DNA from: JANQJA01 sp965267485
GTDB lineage: Bacteria > Pseudomonadota > Gammaproteobacteria > Pseudomonadales > Azotimanducaceae
DNA: 64,000 nt
Assembly (NCBI GenBank): GCA_965267485.1
Contig: OZ254080.1
Span: 3,038,001 to 3,102,000 of the forward strand
Reading direction: 5' to 3'
Positions 8,963 through 17,308 of this stretch are shown in pieces. Made by a program: the position numbers and the translations under genes. Under the pieces are notes generated by a model. It did no database searches. It was not told where the DNA came from and worked only from the letters and a program-made list of their open reading frames with translations. Every line of letters begins with the position of its first letter. The first letter of the stretch is position 1.

Positions 8963-9649
8963 CTAGGCTTCCCCGGTGCCTTCCCCGGCATTTCCGCCCT
9001 TTACGCGGGCTTTGAGTTTCGCCAGCTCTTCGTCGACTTTCTCGTCGTTCTCGAGCTCGGCAATTTCGTCGGACAGCGTCTTCTGGCCCAGATCGTAGGC
9101 CTCGAGCTCGCCTTCCATGTCGTCAATGCGACGCTCATAGCTTTCGAAGCGGCTGAGCGCGTCGTCGATGTTCACATCGTTCAGCGTGCGCTTGACGCCC
9201 ATTCGGGACTGCGCCGTCTTGCCGCGGACGACCAGCGCCTTCTGGCGCTGCTTGGCATCGCTGATCTTCTGCTGAAGCTGGGCGATATCGCCAGAGAGCT
9301 TCTGCAGGTTGTGATCAATCTGTTCGGCGTCCTCGCTCATCTGGCCGACCGCCTCGAGCGCTTCCGTCTTTTCTTTCAGTGCAGCGCGCGCCAGGTCCTC
9401 ACGTTCCTTCGAGAGCGCGATCTCTGCCTTGCGCTCCCACTCGTCGGCCTCCTTCTGCAGGCGATCCGATCGGCGGGCGAGTTCCTTCTTGTCGGCAATC
9501 AGCTTGGCCGATTGTGTTCGCACTTCGACCAGCGTCTCTTCCATCTCCTGGATGATCAGCCGGACCATTTTTTCCGGATCCTCGGCCTTGTCGAGAATCG
9601 CGTTGATGTTCGAATTGATGATGTCACTGAATCTGGAAAAAATGCCCAT
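8963..9649 (-). CDS. pspA: Phage shock protein A
   Basis: PspA is a coiled-coil ESCRT-III-like protein that coats damaged inner membrane and, when free, inhibits PspF. The product begins MGIFSRFSDIINSNINAILDKA, the conserved amphipathic membrane-binding helix, and continues as long coiled coils (EDPEKMVRLIIQEMEE, then many Glu/Lys/Ala heptads) for 228 aa. The ATG at 9649 is chosen over a GTG two codons upstream because the ribosome-binding site GAGG sits seven bases before the ATG but only one base before the GTG. A sigma-54 promoter candidate lies at 9711-9725. Confidence 0.96.
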   Translation of the reverse strand: MGIFSRFSDIINSNINAILDKAEDPEKMVRLIIQEMEETLVEVRTQSAKLIADKKELARRSDRLQKEADEWERKAEIALSKEREDLARAALKEKTEALEAVGQMSEDAEQIDHNLQKLSGDIAQLQQKISDAKQRQKALVVRGKTAQSRMGVKRTLNDVNIDDALSRFESYERRIDDMEGELEAYDLGQKTLSDEIAELENDEKVDEELAKLKARVKGGNAGEGTGEA

Positions 9650-9710
9650 CTTCACACCTCTGTGTCTGGATTCGGTTACCGGTATTCCGGCGCTCTTGCC
9701 TCAATGGCTA

Positions 9711-9725
9711 CATGATCCGTGCCAA
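9711..9725 (-). promoter_or_regulatory. Candidate sigma-54 promoter of pspA
   Basis: On the minus strand this reads TTGGCACGGATCATGTA. The -24 element TTGGCACG matches the sigma-54 consensus exactly; the -12 element is ATGT where TTGC is expected, so it is imperfect, but the GG and GT dinucleotides have the required 10-base gap. It is about 60 bp upstream of the pspA start and is flanked by likely PspF sites. psp operons are normally sigma-54 dependent. Confidence 0.7.
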
Positions 9726-9808
9726 CCCTGGGCCGCTCGCTATCTTCCTGTTATTGCTGGATTTTTCCTTTTCGTCGTCGATCGAGTAAGATGGCGCAGC
9801 CTCACAAA

Positions 9809-9847
9809 TTGGTGGATCAAACCACTTTTTGGTGAGTTTTCCACCAA
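9809..9847. promoter_or_regulatory. Two tandem dyads, likely PspF upstream activating sites
   Basis: Two imperfect palindromes of the form TTGGTG-N6/7-CCAC begin at 9809 and 9829, exactly 20 bp (about two helical turns) apart. They lie roughly 100 bp upstream of the sigma-54 promoter of pspA and just before the pspF start. In E. coli PspF binds two adjacent upstream sites that both activate pspA and repress pspF; spacing and position here fit. The assignment is inference from pattern and location. Confidence 0.6.
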
Positions 9848-9862
9848 CCGGGACAGTGAACC

Positions 9863-10918
9863 ATGGCCCCAAGAGAACATGCCGAACGCCTGCTGGGTGA
9901 ATCGCCCGCGTTTCTCGAAATTCTCGAGCTGGTCTCGCAGATTGCGCCCCTCAACAAACCGGTGCTGGTGGTCGGCGAGCGCGGCACCGGCAAGGAGCTG
10001 ATCGCGGAGCGTCTGCATTACCTCTCGCCGAGATGGGATCAGGAGTTTCTGAAGATGAACTGCGCGGCGATCAGCGAGACGTTGCTCGAAACAGAGCTCT
10101 TCGGGCACGAGGCCGGCGCATTCACGGGCGCGCAGAAGAAACACGAGGGGCGTTTCGAGCGGGCTGACCGCGGTACGCTGTTCCTCGACGAGTTGGCGAC
10201 GACCTCACCGCTGGTGCAGGAGAAAATCCTGCGAGTCATTGAATATGGCGAGTTCGAACGGGTTGGCGGGAGCCGCACACTGTCCACAGACGTGCGCCTG
10301 ATCGCCGCGACCAACGAGGATCTGCCGACGCTCGCACGCAAGGGCAAGTTTCGCGAGGATCTGCTCGACCGGCTGGCCTTCGATGTCATTACGCTACCGC
10401 CGCTGCGTGAACGTCCCGAGGACATCATGATTCTCGCAGAAAACTTCGCCGTGGCCATGGCAACAGATCTCGAACGGGAATACTTTCCCGGATTCTCGGC
10501 CTCGGCCCGGAAGGTCCTTCAGAACTACCACTGGCCCGGCAACATCCGCGAGCTCAAGAACGTTGTCGAGCGCAGCGTCTACCGCTCACAGGATCCCGAT
10601 GCACCGATCGACCTGATCTCGCTGGACCCCTTCGACTCACCATACCGGCTCTCGAAAGCGCCGAAAATGACTACGGTTGCAGCCGATGACGGCGCGCCCG
10701 CCGAAGCGGCGGCCCCGCAGCAGATTCCGGAAACGCCGACGGCAGCAGACTTTCCGATCGACTTCCGGCAGCAGGTGCAGGACTACGAGATCAGCCTGAT
10801 CAAGAGCGCACTTGCGGCCAATCAGTTCAATCAGAAGAAGACCGCCGAAGCGCTCGGCGTGACCTACCACCAGCTTCGCGGCTACCTGAAGAAGTACGAC
10901 CTGCTCGAAAGCAGCTGA
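9863..10918 (+). CDS. pspF: Sigma-54-dependent activator PspF
   Basis: The 351-aa protein lacks a receiver domain and starts directly with the AAA+ module, as PspF does. Visible are Walker A GERGTGKE (about 38-45), the sigma-54 contact loop GAFTGA (about 91-96), Walker B LFLDE near 116, the arginine-finger segment FREDLLDRL, and a C-terminal Fis-type helix-turn-helix (NQKKTAEALGVTYHQLRGYL). It is divergent from pspA, so PspA-PspF control of the operon is expected. A linker of about 60 residues rich in Ala/Pro precedes the DNA-binding domain. Confidence 0.95.
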   Translation: MAPREHAERLLGESPAFLEILELVSQIAPLNKPVLVVGERGTGKELIAERLHYLSPRWDQEFLKMNCAAISETLLETELFGHEAGAFTGAQKKHEGRFERADRGTLFLDELATTSPLVQEKILRVIEYGEFERVGGSRTLSTDVRLIAATNEDLPTLARKGKFREDLLDRLAFDVITLPPLRERPEDIMILAENFAVAMATDLEREYFPGFSASARKVLQNYHWPGNIRELKNVVERSVYRSQDPDAPIDLISLDPFDSPYRLSKAPKMTTVAADDGAPAEAAAPQQIPETPTAADFPIDFRQQVQDYEISLIKSALAANQFNQKKTAEALGVTYHQLRGYLKKYDLLESS

Positions 10919-10954
10919 GGGCCACGACCCTCGCGCTGGGGCTCGCGCGAGGCG

Positions 10955-11761
10955 CTATTCTCCCGTGAAATTGGGCGGTCGCTTGTCGATGATCGCAGCG
11001 ACTGCTTCCTCGTGGTCCTTTGTCTGGTGCGCAAGCGCCTGCATCGCGGCCGAAGCCTCGAGCAGTGTCTCGAGATCCGTGCGCTGGCCTTCCTGAATGA
11101 GCTTCTTGGTCATACGAAGCGCCGTCGGCGGATTTGCGGCAATGCGGCGCGCCAGGTCGTTGGCGGCCGTCATGAGTTCTTCAGGCGCCACAACTCGTGA
11201 GACCATGCCCCAGTCGAGCGCTGTTTGCGCGTCGACCGGCTCCCCGGTGAATGCCATCTCATTGGCGCGAGACAGCCCAACGACACGAGGCAGGAACCAG
11301 GCACCACCGTCGCCGGGAATCAGGCCAACCTTGACGAAGCTCTCGGCAAACATCGCGCGTTCCGACGCGATACGCATGTCACACATCATCGTCAGATCGC
11401 AGCCGGCACCGATTGCCGGGCCATTGACGGCCGCAATGATCGGCACTTCAAGGCGACTCACGGCGAGTGGGATCCGCTGAATCCCCTTGCGGTAGCCATC
11501 ACGAATCTCCGTTGCAGTACCACCGAACATGCCCGCCTTGTCGCGCATATCCTTGACGTTGCCACCTGACGAGAATGCAGAGCCGGCACCGGTGATGATC
11601 GCGACGCGTACACTCGGATCAGCATTGATGCGCGCGCACGCAGCCTCGATGGCGTCCACCATCTCATCTTCGGAAATCGCGTTTCGCGTCTCATGCCGGT
11701 TCAGTGTCAGGGTCACAATGTGGCCCTCCTGCTCGTAGAGGACAGCGTCGGTATCGGTCAT
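10955..11761 (-). CDS. Enoyl-CoA hydratase/isomerase family protein
   Basis: The 268-aa crotonase-fold protein probably hydrates an enoyl-CoA in a fatty-acid or other acyl-CoA degradation route. Oxyanion-hole segments are visible: AITGAGSAFSSGGNVKDM near residue 60 and GPAIGAGCDLTMMCDMRIA near 110. The start is the ATG at 11761, preceded by GGGAG at a normal distance; an upstream extension in the same frame lacks family similarity. It stands alone between pspF and the chorismate mutase fusion. The exact substrate is not deducible. Confidence 0.9.
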   Translation of the reverse strand: MTDTDAVLYEQEGHIVTLTLNRHETRNAISEDEMVDAIEAACARINADPSVRVAIITGAGSAFSSGGNVKDMRDKAGMFGGTATEIRDGYRKGIQRIPLAVSRLEVPIIAAVNGPAIGAGCDLTMMCDMRIASERAMFAESFVKVGLIPGDGGAWFLPRVVGLSRANEMAFTGEPVDAQTALDWGMVSRVVAPEELMTAANDLARRIAANPPTALRMTKKLIQEGQRTDLETLLEASAAMQALAHQTKDHEEAVAAIIDKRPPNFTGE

Positions 11762-11859
11762 GCGGCAACTCCCGGTGATTCGTGAAGCGCCAGAACTTAC
11801 CATAGCCTCCGAACGGGGAATAGCTGCCGACGGCGCCCACGCTCTGCTATCTTCCGCGC

Positions 11860-13065
11860 ATGAGACCACTGCTGATCATCTTCGCCCTGCTCTGTTCCCT
11901 GCCCGCGCGAGCGAGCATCGATACACTCTTCGAACTCATTGATGAGCGCCTCGAACTCATGGACGAGGTTGCCGCCTGGAAGTGGCGCCATCACGTTGCC
12001 ATCGAGGATCTGGCGCGAGAGGCCATCGTTCTCGATTCGGCGTCCGGCTCGGCACTGAACCACGGCCTTGACCCGTCAACGGCGCGCACGTTCTTCGCCG
12101 CCCAGATCGACGCTGCAAAGGCGATCCAGGCTCACTGGTTCGACCACTATGAATCGGCACCTCCGCGTGGTCCGGTCACCGAACTCGCCGCCATCCGCCC
12201 TGAGCTACTTGCGCTTGGCGATGCCATTACCAAAGCGCTCGCCACAACTCGCAGCCTCGACGAGCGTGACCGGCAAGCTTTCATGAACCGGGTCAGCGTT
12301 GAGGGCCTGCCCCCCGAAACAGCCGGACGCATCTTCGATGCATTGATGGGTATCTCTCGCTACCCGTCGCGGCTCGACCAGATACTGTCAACCGGCCGCC
12401 TGCGGGTTGGCACCACCGGCGACTATGCGCCATTCAGCGATTCCGCCGACGGTGAACGTTTCGTGGGGATCGACATCGACATGGCAACCGATCTTGGCCA
12501 GAGCCTCGGCGTCGAGGTCGACTTCGTGCAGACGAGCTGGCCGACACTCATGGAAGATCTTTCAGCCGGACGCTACGACATCGCAATGAGCGGCGTCTCC
12601 CGCACGCTCGCGCGCCAGCGGGTCGGGTACTTCAGCCCGCCGTACCATGTCGGCGGCAAGACGCCGATTGCACGCTGCGAAGACAGACAGGCACTCGATT
12701 CGCTCGAAGAGATCAACAGCGAGAACGTTCGTGTCATCGTGAACCCGGGCGGCACCAACCATCGGTTTGCCGAAGCGAACATCACCACGGCACAGCTCAT
12801 GATCTTCGAGGACAATCGCTCAATCTTCGACGAGATCGCCGCAGGGCGCGCTGACGTCATGATCACCGACGCAATCGAGGTCAGACTCAAGGCAGCACAA
12901 ATCGATTCACTCTGCGCGACAATGCCGGGAGAGACGTTCACCTATCAGGAGAAGGCATACCTCATGCCAAGGGACGAGCCGCTCAGTGCGTTCGTCAGGA
13001 CGTGGCTCGAACTCCGCATCGCCGACGGGACCGTCGCCCGCGTGATGGATCGACATCTCAGGTAG
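11860..13065 (+). CDS. Exported chorismate mutase (AroQ-gamma) fused to cyclohexadienyl dehydratase
   Basis: The 401-aa product has a signal peptide cut after LPARA (residue about 19). Residues about 20-170 resemble periplasmic AroQ-gamma chorismate mutase: FELIDERLELMDEVAAWKW, then the R/K and Q/E active-site helices and the ETAGRIFDALMGIS tail. Residues about 178-401 are a periplasmic-binding-protein-like cyclohexadienyl dehydratase (PheC): LRVGTTGDYAPFS, FVGIDIDMATDLG, YDIAMSGVSRT, GGTNHRFAEAN and ADVMITDAIEVRLKA. Together they would turn chorismate to prephenate and then phenylpyruvate (or arogenate to phenylalanine) outside the cytoplasm. The two domains are usually separate genes; fused forms are known in a few proteobacteria. 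Confidence 0.88.
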   Translation: MRPLLIIFALLCSLPARASIDTLFELIDERLELMDEVAAWKWRHHVAIEDLAREAIVLDSASGSALNHGLDPSTARTFFAAQIDAAKAIQAHWFDHYESAPPRGPVTELAAIRPELLALGDAITKALATTRSLDERDRQAFMNRVSVEGLPPETAGRIFDALMGISRYPSRLDQILSTGRLRVGTTGDYAPFSDSADGERFVGIDIDMATDLGQSLGVEVDFVQTSWPTLMEDLSAGRYDIAMSGVSRTLARQRVGYFSPPYHVGGKTPIARCEDRQALDSLEEINSENVRVIVNPGGTNHRFAEANITTAQLMIFEDNRSIFDEIAAGRADVMITDAIEVRLKAAQIDSLCATMPGETFTYQEKAYLMPRDEPLSAFVRTWLELRIADGTVARVMDRHLR

Positions 13066-14017
13066 CGGGCGACTCCAGTTTCATCTCCCACCTGAGCTCG
13101 GGCACGGGCTCGCCCTTGAGGAACGCCGCCATCATTGCGTTGACTGCCTCCGGCGCTTCCTGCTGCACCCAGTGAGAAATCCGGGGCAGGTAGCGAATCG
13201 TCAGGTCGCTCACATAGTCTTCGGTACCGTAGGTGGATTCTTTGGTCAGCGCCACATCCTCTTCACCCCAGACGATGAGCGTCGGCGTCTCGATGACGCC
13301 AAGATCAGTATCGTCGCCCCGATTTCTGAGCAAGGCGCGATAATAATTCACCATCGCATTCAGGGCGCCGGGCTGCGCCGCGTTCCGGCGATACACCTCT
13401 ACTACCTCGTCAGGAAACTGTTCCGGAATCTCGCAGCTGTTCCTGAACGCATTCGCGATACCCTCGGCGTCGTTTCGACCCAGCATCCGCTCGGGCAGCC
13501 ACGGAATCTGAAAGAAGAACACGTACCACGACTTCTTGAGCTGCGCCCACTTGCGAATCTGCTTTTGCATCGGCCCGGGATGCGGCACATTGCAGATGAT
13601 CAGCTTCTCGAGCGGACGCACGCGCCGGATGGCGAACTGCCAAGCGATAATGGCGCCCCAGTCATGGGCAACCAGCACCACCTTGCTGCAGCCCGAGGCG
13701 TCGATCAGGCCCGCAACGTCCGCCAGCAGATTGTCGACCGAGTAGTCTTCAATGAAGGGGGGCCGTGACGACTTTCCGTAACCGCGAAGGTTGGGCGCCC
13801 ACGCCCGATAGCCCAACTCGGCCAGCATCGGCAACTGATAGCGCCAGGAGAAACTGTGCTCGGGAAATCCATGCAGGCAGAGCGCCAGCGTATCGCCGTC
13901 ACCACACTGATCAACCTCGAACGTCAGGCCGTTTGCCTCAACGAAGCTGGTGGCAATTCGCTCGTCCTTCACCGACGGATCGACGATTTCTCCAAATTGA
14001 CTGTGCTGATCGCTCAT
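13058..14017 (-). CDS. Alpha/beta hydrolase, epoxide-hydrolase-like
   Basis: The 319-aa product has the epoxide hydrolase signature: oxyanion segment HGFPEHSFSWRYQ, nucleophile elbow VAHDWGAIIAW with Asp as nucleophile, a cap domain, acid region near TLIVWGEEDVAL and a catalytic His in RISHWVQQEAPE. An Asp nucleophile distinguishes these from esterases and also occurs in haloalkane dehalogenases. The ATG at 14017 is preferred to upstream in-frame starts that run into the divergent gene's leader. It is divergent from a limonene-monooxygenase-like gene, 37 bp away, so the pair might oxidise an alkene and open the epoxide; that link is inference. Confidence 0.88.
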   Translation of the reverse strand: MSDQHSQFGEIVDPSVKDERIATSFVEANGLTFEVDQCGDGDTLALCLHGFPEHSFSWRYQLPMLAELGYRAWAPNLRGYGKSSRPPFIEDYSVDNLLADVAGLIDASGCSKVVLVAHDWGAIIAWQFAIRRVRPLEKLIICNVPHPGPMQKQIRKWAQLKKSWYVFFFQIPWLPERMLGRNDAEGIANAFRNSCEIPEQFPDEVVEVYRRNAAQPGALNAMVNYYRALLRNRGDDTDLGVIETPTLIVWGEEDVALTKESTYGTEDYVSDLTIRYLPRISHWVQQEAPEAVNAMMAAFLKGEPVPELRWEMKLESPAT

Positions 14018-14054
14018 CAATAGACTCGAAGACCAAAGACACCCGGAGTATGGC

Positions 14055-15212
14055 ATGTCCACTGACGATCTGAAATTCGGCATCTTTCTCGCGCCCTTTC
14101 ACACCACACGAGAAAACCCGACAGCGGCACTCGAGCGGGATCTTGAGTTGATCGAATACCTCGACACGCTGGGCTACAACTACGCCTGGATTGGCGAGCA
14201 CCATTCTGCCGGGTTCGAGATCATCGCCTCACCGGAGGTGTTTATCGCCGCTGCAGCGCAGCGAACACGGCACATCAAACTGGGCACGGGTGTCTCATCG
14301 CTGCCCTACCACCATCCCCTCATGCTCGCCGATCGCATCATGCAGCTTGATCACATGACGCGCGGGCGTGTGGCATTTGGTGTCGGCCCCGGCGCGCTGC
14401 CCTCGGACGCCTACATGATGGGCATCGAGCCCGAGCGGCAACGCGACATGATGCTCGAGGCGATCGAGGTGCTCGTACCGCTGCTGCGCGGCGAACGCGT
14501 GACGCGAAAAACAGACTGGTTCGAACTGAGGGACGCACAGCTTCAGCTCACGCCGTTCACGCGGCCCATGGTTGAGATGTCAGTGGCATCGCAGGTCTCA
14601 CCTGCTGGCGCTCGCGCCGCCGGGACATTTGGACTCGGCCTCCTGTCGATCGGTGCGACTTCTGCCGGGGGATTCAATGCGCTCGCACCCAACTGGGAGA
14701 TCTATGAGCGCAAGGCCAAAGAAAACAACCAGCCCATTGACCGTTCGAACTGGTCATTGGTCGGCCCCATGCACATCGCAGAATCCCGCGAGCAGGCGCT
14801 CGAAAACGTACGCTATGGACTCGGTGATTGGGTCCGTTACTTTCAGGAAGTCGCTGCACTGCCGATCGCTCCGGATGATGGCACCGACCCTGCCGAGGCA
14901 CTCGTCGCAAGCGGCATGGCGGTCATCGGTACGCCCGACGACGCGATTGCGCAAATTGAGCGACTGCAGGCCGAATCCGGCGGCTTCGGCACGTTCCTGC
15001 AGATGGCACACAACTGGGCCGACTGGGCCCAGACAAAACGCAGCTACGAACTCTTCGCCCGTTACGTTGCGCCGGCATTCCAGGGTCGAAACACGAACCG
15101 CGTCGAGAGCTACCAGTGGACCGCATCAAACCACGAGAGGTTCATGGGTCAGGTCGGCAAGGCAATTGAGAAGGAAATGAAGAAGGACGCGGCCGAACGC
15201 GGCGGCGACTGA
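14055..15212 (+). CDS. LLM-class flavin-dependent oxidoreductase, limonene monooxygenase-like
   Basis: The 385-aa product is a luciferase-like (TIM barrel) FMN-dependent monooxygenase. Conserved blocks include FGIFLAPFH at the N-terminus, WIGEHHSAGFEI near residue 42, GTGVSSLPYHHPLMLADR near 85 and RVAFGVGPGALPSDAYMMG near 112. The EHH motif and overall length resemble the limonene 1,2-monooxygenase (LimB) group, but bioluminescence is not implied. It is followed by a GPH-family transporter on the same strand. Substrate is unknown; a terpene or other alkene is a guess based on the neighbouring epoxide hydrolase. Confidence 0.87.
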   Translation: MSTDDLKFGIFLAPFHTTRENPTAALERDLELIEYLDTLGYNYAWIGEHHSAGFEIIASPEVFIAAAAQRTRHIKLGTGVSSLPYHHPLMLADRIMQLDHMTRGRVAFGVGPGALPSDAYMMGIEPERQRDMMLEAIEVLVPLLRGERVTRKTDWFELRDAQLQLTPFTRPMVEMSVASQVSPAGARAAGTFGLGLLSIGATSAGGFNALAPNWEIYERKAKENNQPIDRSNWSLVGPMHIAESREQALENVRYGLGDWVRYFQEVAALPIAPDDGTDPAEALVASGMAVIGTPDDAIAQIERLQAESGGFGTFLQMAHNWADWAQTKRSYELFARYVAPAFQGRNTNRVESYQWTASNHERFMGQVGKAIEKEMKKDAAERGGD

Positions 15213-15267
15213 AGAACGCGCTGGCCCCGGGCCCGCACCAGACAATTAAAAAGGGGGACATTCAACG

Positions 15268-16755
15268 GTGAGCAACACCATACCGGGCGTCGCCGAGCCT
15301 GACTCGGCCACGAGCGCCTACCACGACAAGGTGCCCGTCGCCGTCAAGTTCAACTACTCGGTGGGATCCGCCGCCGAGACAGTCATCAGCGTCGCCTTCA
15401 ACTCGTTCAACTTTTTCTTCTACACCAACCTGCTGGGTCTGTCCGGCACGCTCGCCGGACTCGCCATCACGATCTCGCTGTTTTGCGATGCCATCACAGA
15501 CCCGTTGATTGGCGCGTGGTCAGATCGGTTTCGCTCACGTCTCGGGCGCAGACATCCGTTCATGTTCACCGCGCCGCTACCGGTCATGGGTGCCCTGCTG
15601 CTGATCTACTCGCCCCCCGACACCTTTGGCGAGATCGGCCTGTTCCTGTGGCTGACGGCGCTGACCGTCTTCATGCGCGCCTGCATGACGCTCTATCACG
15701 TACCGCACCTCGCACTCGGCGCCGAACTGTCGGCAAGCTTCACCGAACGAACGCGGATCATGAGCATCAATACGCTGTGGGGCGCGATGGGCGGCATTGC
15801 GACGATTTTCGTCGGCTACTCGGTTTTCTTTGCTGCCACGGCAGAGTTCGACAACGGTCTGTTGAACCGCGCAGCCTATCCCTCCTTTGCGGTTTCGGCA
15901 GCACTGGTCGGCGGCGCCATCATGATGTACTCGACGATCACCACAATGAACGTCATCCCCCGGCTGACCGTCAATCCGGACGGCCAGGAAAACTTCGGCC
16001 TGAAGAACTTCCTGCTCGACTGCAAGGATGCATTCAACAACCGCAACTACCGCGTACTGCTGATTGGCTATCTGCTGCTATCTGCCACGCTCGGGATACG
16101 CGACACGATCGGTCTGCACGTCAACACGTACTTCTGGGAACTCGTGCCGGAGCAGATCCGGTACATTCCACTCGCGCTCGCGATCGTGCCGGTTTTCGGG
16201 TACCTCGTCACCGCACCGCTACACGCGCGGTTCGACAAGAAACCCGTGATCATCGTCGGGCTCATCATGCTGCTGGTGTTCGCGACCGCACCCGTCATGC
16301 TGCGAATCCTGGGCTGGTTCCCGGAGAACCATTCACCGGCGCTGCTACCGACCCTGATCGTGTTCACGATCATCACCGCGACCTTCGGCATCGTGCTGCT
16401 GATCAGCGTGATGTCAGCACTCGCCGATATAGCCGACGAACAGGAACTACTGACTGGCCGCAGACAGGAAGGCATGTTTTACGCGGCGCGCTCATTCTTT
16501 GCCAAGGCATCCTCCGGACTCGGGCACCTGCTCGCCGGCATTGCGCTGGACATCATTGCGTTCCCGGTGGGGGCGGAACCCGGCACGGTGTCGGGCTCCA
16601 AAGTGCTGCATCTCGGCCTGATCGACGGGCCGATCAGTGTCATCCCGGGTGTGATCGCGATCCTATTCTATCTCAAGTACGGCCTGACCCACGACCGGCA
16701 CACCGAGATCCAGGCGGAACTTGCCGCCAGACGGGCCGAAGCGCGCATGCAATAG
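15268..16755 (+). CDS. MFS transporter of the glycoside-pentoside-hexuronide:cation symporter type
   Basis: The 495-aa protein has 12 predicted membrane segments and the GPH-family N-terminus (KFNYSVGSAAETVISVAFNS), with the motif DAITDPLIGAWSDRFRSRLG-R-HPFM in the second loop that is characteristic of the MelB-like branch. It would import a sugar or other small molecule with a cation across the inner membrane. The start is GTG at 15268, preceded by AAGGGGG about ten bases upstream. It follows the flavin monooxygenase by 55 bp and may be in the same operon. Confidence 0.9.
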   Translation: MSNTIPGVAEPDSATSAYHDKVPVAVKFNYSVGSAAETVISVAFNSFNFFFYTNLLGLSGTLAGLAITISLFCDAITDPLIGAWSDRFRSRLGRRHPFMFTAPLPVMGALLLIYSPPDTFGEIGLFLWLTALTVFMRACMTLYHVPHLALGAELSASFTERTRIMSINTLWGAMGGIATIFVGYSVFFAATAEFDNGLLNRAAYPSFAVSAALVGGAIMMYSTITTMNVIPRLTVNPDGQENFGLKNFLLDCKDAFNNRNYRVLLIGYLLLSATLGIRDTIGLHVNTYFWELVPEQIRYIPLALAIVPVFGYLVTAPLHARFDKKPVIIVGLIMLLVFATAPVMLRILGWFPENHSPALLPTLIVFTIITATFGIVLLISVMSALADIADEQELLTGRRQEGMFYAARSFFAKASSGLGHLLAGIALDIIAFPVGAEPGTVSGSKVLHLGLIDGPISVIPGVIAILFYLKYGLTHDRHTEIQAELAARRAEARMQ

Positions 16756-16839
16756 CGCAGTACCGACCATATCCCGGGTCGCCCTTTACATCGCACCCCG
16801 GCAACGTATCTACTGACTGAACGGTGAAAGGGGGATGTC

Positions 16840-17106
16840 GTGTCGCAGAAGAAGCTCAAGAACGAGAAAGAACTGCTCAAGCGGGCCGTTGAGATCGGGA
16901 TGGTTTATGCCGAGAAGCGCGGTGCCGCCCGCTTCGATGCGACGGATTCGTTCAATGAACGGGCGATGTTCCTCTACCGCTTGCTGGTCAAGGACGGTGT
17001 CATCCAGCCGCTGCCGGAAGACCAGGTCTCCCAGAAAGCCGTCGGCCACAAGCTGGCGCTCTGGGTTGCACATGCACTGCCTAAGGATGACCCGCTGCTT
17101 CAGTAG
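16840..17106 (+). CDS. Small conserved protein resembling DUF5062
   Basis: The 88-aa, mostly helical product (KLKNEKELLKRAVEIGMVYA, then FLYRLLVKDGVIQPLPEDQ, then HKLALWVAHALPKDDPLL) resembles, from memory, the DUF5062 family of gammaproteobacteria. No function is known. The start is GTG at 16840 after AAAGGGGGA; an ATG at 16835 opens a different, implausible frame. It stands alone between the transporter and tRNA-Ser. Confidence 0.75.
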   Translation: MSQKKLKNEKELLKRAVEIGMVYAEKRGAARFDATDSFNERAMFLYRLLVKDGVIQPLPEDQVSQKAVGHKLALWVAHALPKDDPLLQ

Positions 17107-17126
17107 CCGCACATTCGGAGGCAAAT

Positions 17127-17217
17127 TGGCGGAGGGAGAGGGATTCGAACCCTCGATAGGCTATTAACCTATACACACTTTCCAGGCGTGCTCCTTCAAC
17201 CACTCGGACACCCCTCC
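17127..17217 (-). tRNA. tRNA-Ser (anticodon GGA)
   Basis: On the minus strand the sequence folds as a class II tRNA with a long variable arm. The acceptor 5' strand GGAGGGG pairs with the 3' strand before the encoded GCCA end; the anticodon loop is CTGGAAA with anticodon GGA; the T-arm contains GGTTCGAATCC. Length with CCA is 91 nt. A -10-like TATAAT lies about 16 bp upstream on the minus strand (17233-17238). Confidence 0.97.
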
Positions 17218-17220
17218 GGA

Positions 17221-17255
17221 GAAGCCGCGCACATTATATTACGCGGCTTCGTTTT
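17221..17255 (+). terminator. Hairpin with T-run that also contains the tRNA-Ser -10 box
   Basis: GAAGCCGCG at 17221-17229 pairs perfectly with CGCGGCTTC at 17242-17250 and is followed by GTTTTT, the form of an intrinsic terminator for plus-strand transcripts coming through the DUF5062 gene. The loop holds TATAAT on the minus strand, with TTGAAA 15 bp upstream of it, so the same DNA probably serves as the tRNA-Ser promoter. Confidence 0.6.
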
Positions 17256-17308
17256 TCAATTTCACCCTGGAATTGATACGTGAGGTTCAGGCTCTGATCG
17301 ATGCCCGT

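Noticed and set aside
10919..10954. Hairpin CTCGCGC/GCGCGAG after pspF as a terminator
   Set aside because: There is a 7-bp stem but no T-run on either strand, so it is too weak to list.
14055..15212. Bioluminescence luciferase
   Set aside because: Only the general luciferase-like fold is present; there are no lux neighbours, and the sequence is nearer the limonene monooxygenase group.
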